DNA from: Luidia sarsii
Taxonomy: Eukaryota; Echinodermata; Asteroidea; Paxillosida; Luidiidae
NCBI GenBank assembly: GCA_949987565.1
Contig: OX465104.1
Span: 7,207,805-7,271,804, forward strand
Direction of reading: 5' to 3'
DNA length: 64,000 bases
In this document: one piece after another, positions 56,201 to 64,000 of the stretch
Position numbering within the stretch: position 1 is the first letter of the stretch
Layout of the letters: the number at the start of each line of letters is the position of its first letter
Notes under the pieces: generated by a model
Told to the model about the DNA's origin: nothing
Databases searched by the model: none
What the model saw: only the letters and a program-made list of their open reading frames with translations
Program-made: the position numbers and the translations under genes

Positions 56201-59200
56201 GAGGGAGGGGGGGCTGGGAAGCTCCAAGAGACAAGTGCTTGAAGTAGGGTCTGCCGAGGCTTGCTTGGAGAGGATTCTGAGGGAGGGGGGGCTGGGAAGC
56301 TCCCAGAGACAAGCGCTCTAAGCAGGGTCTGCCGAGGCTTGCTTGGAGAGGATTCTGGAGGGGAGGGGGGGCTGGGAAGCTCCCAGAGACAAGTGCTCGA
56401 AGCAGGGTCTGCCGAGGCTTGCTTGGAGAGGATTCTGAGGGAGGGGGGGCTGGGAAGCTCCCAGAGACAAGTGCTCGAAGCAGGGTCTGCCGAGGCTTGC
56501 TTGGAGAGGATTCTGAGGGAGGGTGGGCTGGGAAGCTCCCAGAGACAAGTGCTCGAAGCAGGGTCTGCCGAGGCTCGGTCGGAGAGGATTCTGGAGTGGA
56601 GGGTGGTTGGGGGGGGGGGAGGGGGGACTCACATTCTTGCCGACGTCATCCTTGGAGGACATGACCTCCTCCAGCTCGGCGGCCTGGGATTTGCGGATGC
56701 GCTCGCTGTCGGCCAGCTGATCCTGGAGCTCCTCCAACTCCCGGTTGAGAGAGATCACCTGGAGAGTAACGGGACACGGAGAGTAAAGGGCCATGGTTAG
56801 ATGAGTCCAGTCTATCACAGGATAGCTTCAACATGATATTTATATACATGTAGGAAGGTTTGCGGTGACACCATGTATCAGGTCTCTTAAAGGAAGAGGT
56901 TTGGTTCTGAAAAGAACCTGAGTGGTAACTCGACGTTTCGACCAGTATGCTCTGGTAGTCATCAGGAGAAACTGATGACGGCAAGAGCATACTGGTCGAA
57001 ACGTCGAGTTACTACTCAGGTTCTTTTCAGAACCAAACCTCTTCCTTTAAGAGACCTGATACATGGTGTCACCGCAAACCATCCTATATTGATTCACCCA
57101 CCATGCAAAGCCTTAAGTCTTATTTAACATGATATTTGTGTCACATTAAGGTTTTTTTCATATACATGTAAAACAAATGTATATAAAGTTCTTGCAGAAA
57201 AGCAGCAGAGGTAAGCCCCCCCCCCCCAATTTTTTTTTATCCACCTGAAAATTTTTGGGAAAATACAGGGCGCTCTTCGCTTGTCTCATTGACAAATCAT
57301 ATCAAAGTCAATGAGCAACCATGTATCGTGAAAAAGAGTCAAATGAAATCTTCATTGATTTGACCTCACAGAATCGTGCCTGGTTTCCAAAACAAAATGT
57401 CTTCAGTTTTCTTAGTTTTCCTTAAAGCCCCTACACAACATTGGTAAGATCGAAAAACACGATTTTCTCGAGACTCGGTTGGCGGATTGAGCTGTAATTT
57501 TCACAGGTGTGCTATTTCATGCATATGTTGGATCAGACAACGTATGGATGCTATTCTTTGACCTCGACCAATGCTGTGTAGGGGCTTTAACGAGAAATGT
57601 TTTTGGGTGCTTTTTGGGTTATTGTTTTTTCATATTGTGTCGGTACCTTAGTCTCCTTCTCCCGGAGTTCCTTGTCGGTCTGGTCTTTGTCCTGCATCAG
57701 ACGTTCCTTCTCAGCCCGCTCCTCGTTCAGCAGGGCGTCAAACTTCTTCTGCTTCTTCTCGTAGCTGTTGACGAGGGCCCGCTCCTTCTCCATATCCACG
57801 GTGACGTCATCCAGCTGCGGAGGGGAGTCGTGTCCACGGGGCGAATGAAATCAGTACTGCGGTGGGTTTTTTTTTTCATTCCCCCCTCTCCACTCCCATC
57901 CCCTCTTTATACCCCGACCGCGGGTTATTTTTCGGTTGGAGATAACCCTTGGGCTGCTGTGGTCCTAGGGAGTCGACAATCGAAGGAAAATCCTCTCCCT
58001 CGTGTGACCGGTGCTGGTAGGGATTTCCGGCACGCTAGTCTTCTACCAGTCACTGTCGATGGATCTCCCGGACAGGCCCCCAAATGTCACAACAAGACCC
58101 AATTCTGTCTATCTAAATATTCACCCGGGTTTGCTATCCTCAACAATCTGTGATCTTATTCTGTAAAATTGGGTGGGCCAGAAAACCCAGGTAAATATTC
58201 AGATAGACAGAATCGGGTCTAGTTGTGACACACAAATTGCCCCAAAATCGGAATCTGTTGTCAAGTGCTTGTGATAAAAAAAGTGAAAAAATTAAATGAC
58301 CTAAAACAGAGGAATGATTCCGCCAAAATTGGGGATTGGTTGGCAGCTATGAGAGACCCACCTCCGCTTGCAGTCTCTTCTTGGTCTTCTCCAGCTTGTC
58401 CGAGTTGGCCAGCACCTCCTCCAGGCGGGTCTGGAGGGCCTCCATCTCCCGCTGAGACTTCTTGTGATTCTCCTCGGCGTACTCCAGCGAGGACTGGTCC
58501 TCCTCGTGCCTCTTCTTGGCATCTTGGAGCTTGGCGACACACACACACAAAAAACCATCGTCAAGTCAATCACCTCGACAAGATTTACAAAGCCTGACAT
58601 CTCAATCCTAGCGGGCCCATTTTTTTTTTCTTCAAAAAACAATGAGGGCCCAGTGTTTCCTGCCTAGTTGGTCTTTCTGGTATCTGGTATTCTGGTATCA
58701 AAAAAAAAGACGTCCTCGCATCACTCATCTTGACAGAATTGACAGGGTCTGACATCTGAATCCTAGCAGGCCCTTTCTCAAAAGCAATGAGAGGGCCTGG
58801 AGTGGATTTCGTGTCAACTCAAATTTTAGTATAGGCCAACAAAGGCCAATGAAAGCCAGTAGAGGCCAACAAAGGCCAGTAGAGGCCAACAAAGGCCAGT
58901 AGAGGTCAACAAAGGCAATGGAAGACAATCAAGACCAACAAAGGCCAATAGAGGCCAATGAAAGGCCAGTAGAGGCCACCAAAGGTCAATGGAAGCCAAT
59001 AGAGACCAACAAAGGCCAGTAGAGGCCAACAAAGGCCAGTAGAGGCCAACAAAGGCCAGTAGAGGCCAACAAGGGCCAATGAAAGCCAATAGAGGCCACC
59101 AGAGCCCAATAAAGGCCGTTGGGACCTAAAAGTGCCAATGGAGGCCAATGGCATCTGACTGGGCCTACCTGGATGGTCAGCGAGCCGACTTGGCGCTGCA

Positions 59201-62200
59201 GGTTGTTCTTGGCGTGTTCCTCCTCGTCCAGCTGCTCCTGCAGCTGCTCCTTCTCGTTCTCACTGGCGCGCAGCTTGGAGCTCAGGTCCAGCTTATGGCG
59301 AGTCTCTTCGTTCAGGTTTTCCTGAGGTCAAAGGGGGAGGGGGGAGGGCGAGACTCTGATCAACACTCATCACCTCTTGCGACTGCTTGATGAGGGCAAG
59401 ATGATGATTGCTACGAGTGTCAAGACACTATTCCAGTAAATGTCATTGGTGGTAGATGGTGGCCAATATAGGTCAAACGATATAGGTCAACAAAGACCAA
59501 TAGAAGCCAATAGAGGCTAACAAAGGCCAATAGAAGTCAATAGAGGCCAATAGAAGTCAATAGAGGCCAATAGAAGCCAATAGAGGCCAACAAATGCCAA
59601 TAAAAGCCAATAGAGGCCAATAGAAGCCAATACAGGCCAACAAAGGCCAATGGAAGCCAAAAAAGGCCAATGGAAACCATTGAAAGTCAATGGGATCAAT
59701 AGAGGGCAATGGAGACCAATAGTAAAGGCAATGGTCAAAGAAGGGGAATGGCAATCAATGTAGGCCAACGATGAAAGTTGGAGACTGGCAGAGGCCAATG
59801 CTGGCCAATGTAGGCCACTGAAGGCCACTGAAGGCCGACAGCGGGGAATGACAGCCAACATGAGACCTGTGACTCTCTTCAAGACTGACTTTTGGAGGGA
59901 GAGCATCTAGGGGCCAGGCCTTACCTGTACTTCAGCCAGCTGAGCTACCAAGGAGTTGGCCGACTTGCCGGACTGGGACGCCTTCCCCTCAGCCTGCTCC
60001 AGCTGATTGGACAAGGACTCCAGCTCTCCCTGTATGGAAGCAAGAGACAGGACATCATCAACACCACACCCACAGTAGCTACCAGTGCCTAACCTCTCCA
60101 CAGCTGCCAACCTATCTTAAAGGAAAAAAATAGGAATACTTCTGCTAAAAAAAAAGAGGGAATCACAGAGCAAAGTACATGGGAATACACGTGTGTAGTT
60201 CCAAGCCAAAACTCAGAATCTGTTGTCAAGAACTTGTTAAAAGTGATACATTTCCCCCCCCCCACCCCCCGCAAAAAAAAGAGAGGAATGATTCCTCCCA
60301 AATGGGAATGGTTGGCAGCTATGTCTCTCCTTTATCATCCACTCTCCTCCCTCGGAAAGTGTCGGGAAAGAAATTCAAAGCTAATTGGCCTGAGGAAGAC
60401 GACATTAAAATTGATAAAAAATCCTCCGGTTTGACTCGCTTGACGTCGATTTTACCAAAATCTTCGCAACTAACGACCAATCATCAGACAATGCGAGCGA
60501 TGCCCTGAAATAATACAATCTACTATGATGGATTAATATAGGAGGGTTTGCGGTGACACCATGTAAAAGGTCTCTTAAAGAAGAAGTGTGGTTCTGAAAA
60601 GAACCCGAGTGGTAACTCACCGCACCTCCTCTTCTTTAAGAGACCTTATACATGGCGTCACCGCAAACCCTCCTATATTGTTTCACCAACCATGCAAAGC
60701 CTGAAGTCTTATTTATGATGGATTAATCATTTCAAGTTGACTTATGAATTTTTGATTTTTTTTGTAATTCAAACTCACATTTATTTCCATGCTTCATGGG
60801 AAAAGCTGAACATATACATGTATAAGCCTCAAGCGGAAAGATATTCACAAACATTAGAATGAATTAATTGTGCAAAAGATAAAGGGAAAATAAGCATGGA
60901 GGCATCTTCGGGAAGCCAAGGCTTGTAGTGAAGTGCCTTATTACAAAACGGGAACAAAGACAAAGACAAGCAGACGGACAAACGGACAGACAGATGGATT
61001 GGTAGGCTTTGTGGAATCCACCCCGCTAAGCCCGAATGGGTGGGGGGTGGGGTGGGTGGGGTAGGGTCTGCCACTGGGCGTACCTGTTGCTTGGTAGCGC
61101 GGTCGGAGAACTCGTTCCGGGCTCTCTCGGTCTCGGCCAGACGGACCGTCATCTCGGAGAGCTGGGCCTCCAGGTTCTTGCGCTTCCTCTCCGACTCCTG
61201 CTTAGACTGGGTCAGGGTCTTGATGTCGTTGCTAAGCTCCGCCTGGTTGGATTCCATGGCAACCTTGTTCTTCTCCAAGGAGGATTTGCCCTGTCCGCCA
61301 AAAAAAAAAATAATAATAATAATAATAATATTTTTTTGTTTTTTAATTCAGGTGATGTTACTGGGCCAATTTCAAAGAGCCGGTTAAGCACCAAAATTTG
61401 CTTAAAGCACAAGATGTCAGGGTTCGTAGGATCACCTTGCCAACCCAAACTTCACCATTGTTTCATACTAAGAAAAGAAGAGTAGAATGCAAGTCAAAAA
61501 CAATTGACATCACATCACGGTGCGGTTTGTAATCCAGTTGAAATAGCTCGTTTGATTGCATACCGGACCCCCACTGGGGTTTGGTCTGAAGAAAAGGTGG
61601 CTGTACAATCTCTGCCTGGCTCTTTTACCTCTTGGGTTCAGCGAAGCAACACCTACCAACGTGCCAGCTCACAGCTATACCGCTACCATAGCTTGCCCGC
61701 TACCTCCTATCCTGATCGTACGTTGCCGTGGTGGATCCATTTTGGCAGTAGCATACAGAGTAGTACACAGCCAATACACCGATCCAGTAGGCCACGCCCA
61801 CAACGGCCAAGCAACCGCGCACATGCACAACAACGTGTCACGATCGCCCACACGCCGCGCGCGTACACTGCGTCCACTGCACGCCCACAACCACCGAAAG
61901 CACTTCTCTCCGGTTTTGGAAAAGGCCACAAAAATAATGTGAATTTCCTCTCTTGCCAGGTTATCGAAAGAAAATATAAACACCGCTTGACCATGGTTTT
62001 TATAAGGATAAAAATCGGGTTTGCAAAGGAATTGCATGGTACGTACGAAACAAAAGTAAACACAACGAAAAGTGCGTAGTGAAGAATACCAAATTTAAAA
62101 ACAATCCTCTGGTGTAAATTGTACAACCTTCCTCAATCCTCCACAATCCTCTAGTGTAAATTGTACAACCTTCCTCAATCCTCCACAATCCTCCAGTACA

Positions 62201-63953
62201 AATTTTAAAACCTTCCTCAATCCTCCACAATCCTCCAACTGGAAATTTTCATACCTGCCTCAATCCTCCATTCAACCCCCCCCCCCCCCATCCCCGGAGG
62301 ATTGTGGAGGATTGAGGAATGTTAGGGTTAAATCGCGCATTGTGATTGGTCAATTTGTCAAGGGGCGTGGAGTACTGGATCAGTGTATAGGTGAGCAAGA
62401 GTAACTGTTGCGTCAGGATAAGAGGCCTTAAGGTTCTCTCTAGACCGTCTCACCCTCTTCAGTGTCTCCATCTGCTCGTTGAGGCTCTCGATGGTCACGT
62501 TGTACTTGTGACGGAGCTCGGTGACGCTGGACTCGTGGCTCTTGCTGTCCTCCTCCAGGGCCTTCCTCAGCTCCACCAGCTCCGTCTCCCGCTTGTTCCT
62601 CAGCTCCTGCTGGGCGGCGGTCGAGTCCATGGAGTCCTCCAGCTCCGACTTGATGGCTTCCAGTTCCTTGGAAGAGGATCACAACCATGAAAAAGGATTT
62701 GTTTGAATTTTGTTTTCAATTTGCATTTTTTTTTTTTTCAGGAAATTCCCTTATATTGAAACAAATAATGGAAAAACTGACTGTGTACTTGAAAACATTT
62801 TTTTTTCAATTTTTTTTTCAATTTCCATTTTTTTTTTTTTTCTTCTTCAGGAAATTGCCTTATATTCAAACAAATAATGGAAAAACTGACTGCGTACTCG
62901 AAAACATGTTTTTTTTCATAATTTTTTTTCAATTTCCATTTTTTTTCTTTTTTTTCTTCTTCAGGAAATTGCCTTATATTCAAACAAATAATGGAAAAAC
63001 TGACTGCGTACTCGAAAACATTTTTTTTTTCAATTTTTTTTTAATTTCCATTTTTTTTCTTTTTTTTCTTCTTCAGGAAATTGCCTTATATTCAAACAAA
63101 TAATGGAAAAACTGACTGCGAACTTGAAAACATTTTATTTTTTTCAAATTTCCTTTTTTTTTTTTTTTTTCTTCTTCAGGAAATTGCCTTATATTCAAAC
63201 AAATAATGGAAAAACTGACTGCGAACTTGAAAACATTTTTTTTTTTCAATTTTTTTTTTTTAATTTGCATTTATTTTTTTTAAGCTTTTTTCATCCTTCA
63301 AGAAATTGCCTTATATTCAAACAAATAATGAAAAAACTGACTGCGAACTTGAAAACATTTTTTTTTTTCAAATTTCCTTTTTTTTTGCTTTTTTCATCCT
63401 TCAAGAAATTGCCTTATATTCAAACAAATAATGAAAAAACTGACTGCGAACTTGAAAACATTTTTTTTTCAAATTTTTTTTCAATTTCCATTTTTTTTTT
63501 TCTTCTTCAGGAAATTGCCTTATATTCAAACAAATAATGGAAAAACTGACTGCGTACAATTTTTTTTTAAATGGGGGGAAAAAAAATTTGACATGCCCAA
63601 GACTTGAACCCAAGACCTGTTTTTTAACAAGAGCGCTGCTAAAATTTAGTGGGCCTGACGTTTCGATCCTAGCAGGACCTTTCTCAAAGGCAGAGCGCTG
63701 CTACTCAAAACCCGAAGTATCGACCTCAAAGTCCCGGGCCAGTCATATTATTCTTTTGGAAGGGGGATGGAGGATGGGGGTTGGTGTCACCGACCCCGGG
63801 AGGCATACCTCGTTCATGTCCTTCTTTTGCTTCTCGGCCTTGCTGCGGGCCGCTCTCTCGGCGTCCAGATCCTCCTGCAGCTCCGTGTTCTGGTTCTGCA
63901 GCTCACGCAGAGCCTTCTGAACGGCACTCTTGGCGGCTGTCTCCTCGTCAATC
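44264..63953 (-). CDS. MYH10: Non-muscle/smooth-type myosin II heavy chain, C-terminal rod and tail (17 exons, 5' end off the window)
   Basis: Exons: 63953-63809, 62666-62454, 61290-61084, 60029-59925, 59321-59169, 58529-58362, 57814-57647, 56758-56633, 54926-54714, 54023-53862, 53151-53023, 52143-51931, 50402-50319, 49070-48946, 47903-47795, 45652-45480, 44378-44264. They give 868 residues. The product is the coiled-coil rod that dimerises and assembles bipolar filaments in actomyosin contraction; the motor, IQ and proximal rod lie to the right. Nearly every residue fits a heptad pattern. Blocks shared with vertebrate MYH9/10/11 include [40 protein letters not shown] and [19 protein letters not shown]. 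The rod ends at ALKSRMR. A 38-residue non-helical tailpiece follows, with a basic half ([10 protein letters not shown]) and a Ser/acidic half ([10 protein letters not shown]) that resembles regulated tails of non-muscle myosins. Echinoderms are expected to have one co-orthologue of MYH9/10/11/14, so the symbol is approximate. Intron 48945-47904 appears to be GC-AG. Confidence 0.96.
44450..45300. repeat. 850-bp purine (GA) tract in the last myosin intron
   Basis: Almost uninterrupted A/G on the plus strand (GAGAGAGAGGAAGAGGGAGA and variants). It can form triplex DNA in principle. Long Ser/Leu/Pro and Arg/Glu frames through it are artefacts. Confidence 0.95.
46195..46265. repeat. Short inverted repeat, CTTGCCCGAA motif
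   Basis: GGTCAAGTAGATTTCC and TTCGGGCAAGTAAAAATATG face TTACTTGCCCGAAGGGAACC, ending in CCCTG. It resembles the end of a CAGGG-type element. Confidence 0.4.
46483..47640. repeat. 112-bp satellite, about 10-11 units, in a myosin intron
   Basis: Units begin AATCTTGGGAGGATTTG at 46483, 46595, 46712, 46823, 46935, 47048, 47161, 47273, 47386, 47498 and 47610. Unit differences are few (ACGCTAGTGG, ACGCTGGCGG and ACACTGGTGG variants). The first unit is contiguous with a tRNA-SINE fragment at about 46395-46455. The array runs into a degenerate GGCGGGCAGG-rich stretch to 47790, which touches the donor of exon 47795-47903. Confidence 0.95.
48005..48330. mobile_element. TTTCGATCCTAGCAGG family, two copies
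   Basis: A decayed copy (GGCGTTTTGATCCAAGCAGG) is followed by a better one at 48230-48330 with facing arms. They lie in the myosin intron upstream of exon 47795-47903, that is, inside the GC-AG intron. Confidence 0.65.
48362..48700. mobile_element. AAAGATCATCGGTTG element, tandem double copy
   Basis: The first copy (48365-48530) has ends AAAGATCATCGGTTG and CAACCGATGATCTTTTT. A second copy of most of it, about 150 bases from GAATTCATCCGTCCGATAC, follows at 48550-48695 with a few differences, separated by a C/A run. Confidence 0.75.
49769..50025. mobile_element. CAGGGATGTAAG element, copy 2
   Basis: Ends CAGGGATGTAAG and CTTACATCCCTG are exact complements. It has the same left module as 733-1165 (CACCAAAGGCC, GAGTGAGCACTTACGCG) and about four internal CACGCCATTTCTGGAAAT units. 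No clear target duplication. Myosin intron. Confidence 0.8.
50951..51870. repeat. 12-bp minisatellite (AGAGCCTTGGTC)n in a myosin intron
   Basis: About 75 units of AGAGCCTTGGTC/AGAGCCTTGACC with CATTGG and CATGG variants, ending about 60 bases from the donor of exon 51931-52143. Open frames reading [10 protein letters not shown] or [10 protein letters not shown] are artefacts of the 12-bp period. Confidence 0.95.
52324..52571. mobile_element. CAGGGCCCAATTTCATAGAG element
   Basis: Left end CAGGGCCCAATTTCATAGAG, right end CTATGAGATTGGCCCCTG. The interior carries AAACAAAAGTGAAGTTTGGG. Partial relatives are at 20843-20868, 25534-25930 and 61360-61490. The CAGGG ends are hAT-like; the flanking 8-mers do not match. 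Confidence 0.75.
52795..52905 (+). mobile_element. tRNA-derived SINE copy
   Basis: GCCGCCATCTAAGGACTGG, then TAGCTCAGATGGTAAGAGCG (A-box) and GCCGGTTGAAGATCC as a weak B-box. Confidence 0.65.
53240..53695. repeat. Tandem array of the TTTCGATCCTAGCAGG arm, about 11 units of ~40 bp
   Basis: Repeated GCCTTTGAGAAAGGTCCTGC then TAGGATCAAAACGTCAG in direct orientation, with point variants. Elsewhere in the window this arm exists singly or as facing pairs. Myosin intron. Confidence 0.9.
54055..54425. repeat. Dispersed ~360-bp repeat, copy 2
   Basis: Same block order and orientation as 34165-34520, ending CACCCTCTCCACA. It is directly followed by the CCATTTCCGGAAAT array at 54450. Confidence 0.8.
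54450..54690. mobile_element. CAGGGATGTAAG element, copy 3 (right part only)
   Basis: About seven units of roughly 34 bp with CACGCCATTTCCGGAAAT, then GGAAGTCTTATATCCCTG. The left terminal module is absent. The sequence ends close to the donor of exon 54714-54926. Confidence 0.7.
55010..55270. mobile_element. TTTCGATCCTAGCAGG family, two direct half copies
   Basis: Two direct copies of TCTTGGCCTTTGAGAAAGG (first copy TCAAG), then the GATCGAAACGTC core, each followed by TATCGCAGGTCATTTTTA and AGTTTGCAACAGTTT. They are about 127 bp apart, so this is a tandem duplication of half an element. Confidence 0.75.
55470..55690 (+). mobile_element. LINE 3'-end fragment, better copy
   Basis: From 55493 the plus frame reads [20 protein letters not shown], then LPNPC and SLIERED. 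The CxCGETMxHLLxCP pattern is the C-terminal motif of several non-LTR reverse-transcriptase ORFs. No upstream RT domain is present. The homologous fragment is at 18425-18665. Confidence 0.7.
55829..56605. repeat. ~79-bp tandem array, about 10 units, beside a myosin exon
   Basis: Units contain AGAGACAAGTGCTCGAAGCA, GGGTCTGCCGAGGCTTGC and GAGAGGATTCTGAGGG with a variable G-run. The array ends within about 30 bases of the donor of exon 56633-56758. Ser/Pro/Leu-rich frames through it are artefacts. Confidence 0.95.
56842..57125 (+). mobile_element. Hairpin element (TATAGGAAGG family), copy 3, perfect 12-bp flanks
   Basis: Outer arms with GGTTTGCGGTGACACCATG and its complement, then an inner inverted repeat with ACTCGACGTTTCGACCAG and ATGCTCT. 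The 3' tail is GCCTTAAGTCTTATTT. AACATGATATTT occurs directly at 56830-56841 and 57126-57137. Confidence 0.85.
57422..57590. mobile_element. TTAA-flanked miniature inverted-repeat element, copy 3
   Basis: TTAA at 57422-57425 and 57587-57590. Ends are AGCCCCTACACAACATTGG and CCAATGCTGTGTAGGGGCT. The interior shares GCATATGTTGGATCAGACAA (in reverse) with the copy at 1416-1768. It ends about 60 bases from the donor of myosin exon 57647-57814. Confidence 0.85.
58084..58231. mobile_element. Foldback element with ~50-bp arms
   Basis: TGTCACAACAAGACCCAATT and CTGTCTATCTAAATATTCACC pair with AAATATTCAGATAGACAG and GGGTCTAGTTGTGACA. The loop is about 45 bases. It lies in the myosin intron after exon 58362-58529. 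Confidence 0.75.
58835..59155. repeat. AGGCCAACAAAGGCCAGT minisatellite, array A
   Basis: About 17 units of 18 bp (AGGCCAACAAAGGCCAGT with AGGCCAATGAAAGCC variants), ending within 15 bases of the donor of myosin exon 59169-59321. Confidence 0.9.
59460..59860. repeat. GCCAATAGAGGCCAATAGAA minisatellite, array B
   Basis: About 400 bases of related 9/18-bp units (GCCAATAGA, GGCCAACAA) on the other side of exon 59169-59321. Runs such as [12 protein letters not shown] in minus frames are artefacts. Confidence 0.9.
60538..60713 (+). mobile_element. Hairpin element (TATAGGAAGG family), copy 4, perfect 14-bp flanks
   Basis: Arms GGTTTGCGGTGACACCATGT and its complement around ACTCACCGC, then tail AACCATGCAAAGCC and GAAGTCTTATT. 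TATGATGGATTAAT occurs directly at 60524-60537 and 60714-60727. Confidence 0.9.
61774..62388. mobile_element. TACACCGATCCAGTA element, copy 2, with an inserted tandem array
   Basis: Ends AATACACCGATCCAGTA and TACTGGATCAGTGTAT. The interior matches 33543-33952 in inverted orientation (ACCACCGAAAGCACTTCTCT; ATTGTGATTGGTCAATTTGT). Between about 62095 and 62300 lie about four ~42-bp units built on CCTTCCTCAATCCTCCACAA. It lies in a myosin intron. Confidence 0.75.
62690..63560. repeat. T-rich ~90-120-bp tandem array, 8 units, in a myosin intron
   Basis: Each unit has a T-run, CTTCTTCAGGAAATTGCC, TTATATTCAAACAAATAATG and GAAAAACTGACTGCGTAC or GCGAAC. It starts about 25 bases beyond the acceptor of exon 62454-62666. 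On the plus strand every unit carries a splice-acceptor-like tract ending CAG, although the gene is on the minus strand. Confidence 0.95.
63585..63690. mobile_element. tRNA-SINE fragment (reverse) interrupted by a TTTCGATCC fragment
   Basis: GACTTGAACCCAAGACCTG and AACAAGAGCGCTGCT precede TTTCGATCCTAGCAGGACC (63660-63678), after which AGAGCGCTGCTACTCAAAAC resumes. AGAGCGCTGCTA is present on both sides and looks like a target duplication. Confidence 0.65.
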
Positions 63954-64000
63954 CTGTCCGGGTTCAAGGCCGCAGAAGAAAGAAAAAAACAAAAAAAAAC

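Noticed and set aside
55637..56818. Ser/Pro/Leu-rich frames of up to 196 residues
   Set aside because: They are translations of the 79-bp array. Only the myosin exon 56633-56758 inside this span is real.

Overview
The window looks like nuclear DNA of a marine invertebrate deuterostome, most likely an echinoderm. It has long introns with canonical GT..AG boundaries, proteins that resemble vertebrate families (DCXR, MPV17L, MFSD6, non-muscle myosin II), and dense families of short inverted-repeat and tRNA-derived elements. The phylum is an inference from this overall character; no single sequence proves it. I found no bacterial operon, CRISPR array, rRNA or intact tRNA gene.

Layout, left to right. 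(1) 19-9689, minus: 5' part of an ankyrin-repeat gene, 11 coding exons, running off the left edge. (2) 9.7-14.1 kb: no gene; several large inverted repeats and a CpG-rich patch with CRE and E-box motifs at 13.42-13.57 kb. (3) 14159-16341, plus: two-exon gene for a 400-residue low-complexity protein I do not recognise. (4) 19718-26122, minus: complete eight-exon DCXR-type short-chain dehydrogenase (246 aa). (5) 27036-29654, plus, head-to-head with it: single-coding-exon MFSD6-like transporter (872 aa). (6) 33404-36536, minus: complete four-exon MPV17-like protein (196 aa). (7) 36.5-44.3 kb: no gene supported. (8) 44264-63953, minus: 17 exons encoding the last 868 residues of a non-muscle/smooth-type myosin II heavy chain, running off the right edge.

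All gene models were built by reading splice signals base by base. The summed exon lengths stay in frame in every case: ankyrin 1158, orphan 1203, DCXR 741, MPV17L 591, myosin 2608 = 1 + 3x869.

The genes do not form a pathway; they are ordinary neighbours on a chromosome. The unusual content is in introns and spacers. Nearly every long myosin intron holds a different tandem array (GA tract, 112-bp, 12-bp, about 79-bp, about 18-bp and T-rich 110-120-bp units). Two ankyrin introns share one 12-bp minisatellite. At least six inverted-repeat element families recur. One hairpin family is flanked by perfect 12- and 14-bp direct repeats, and another copy-poor element has a perfect 9-bp duplication. 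I see no defence, toxin or viral system. The best candidates for something undescribed are the hairpin element family with long target duplications, the orphan gene, and a probable GC-AG intron in the myosin gene.
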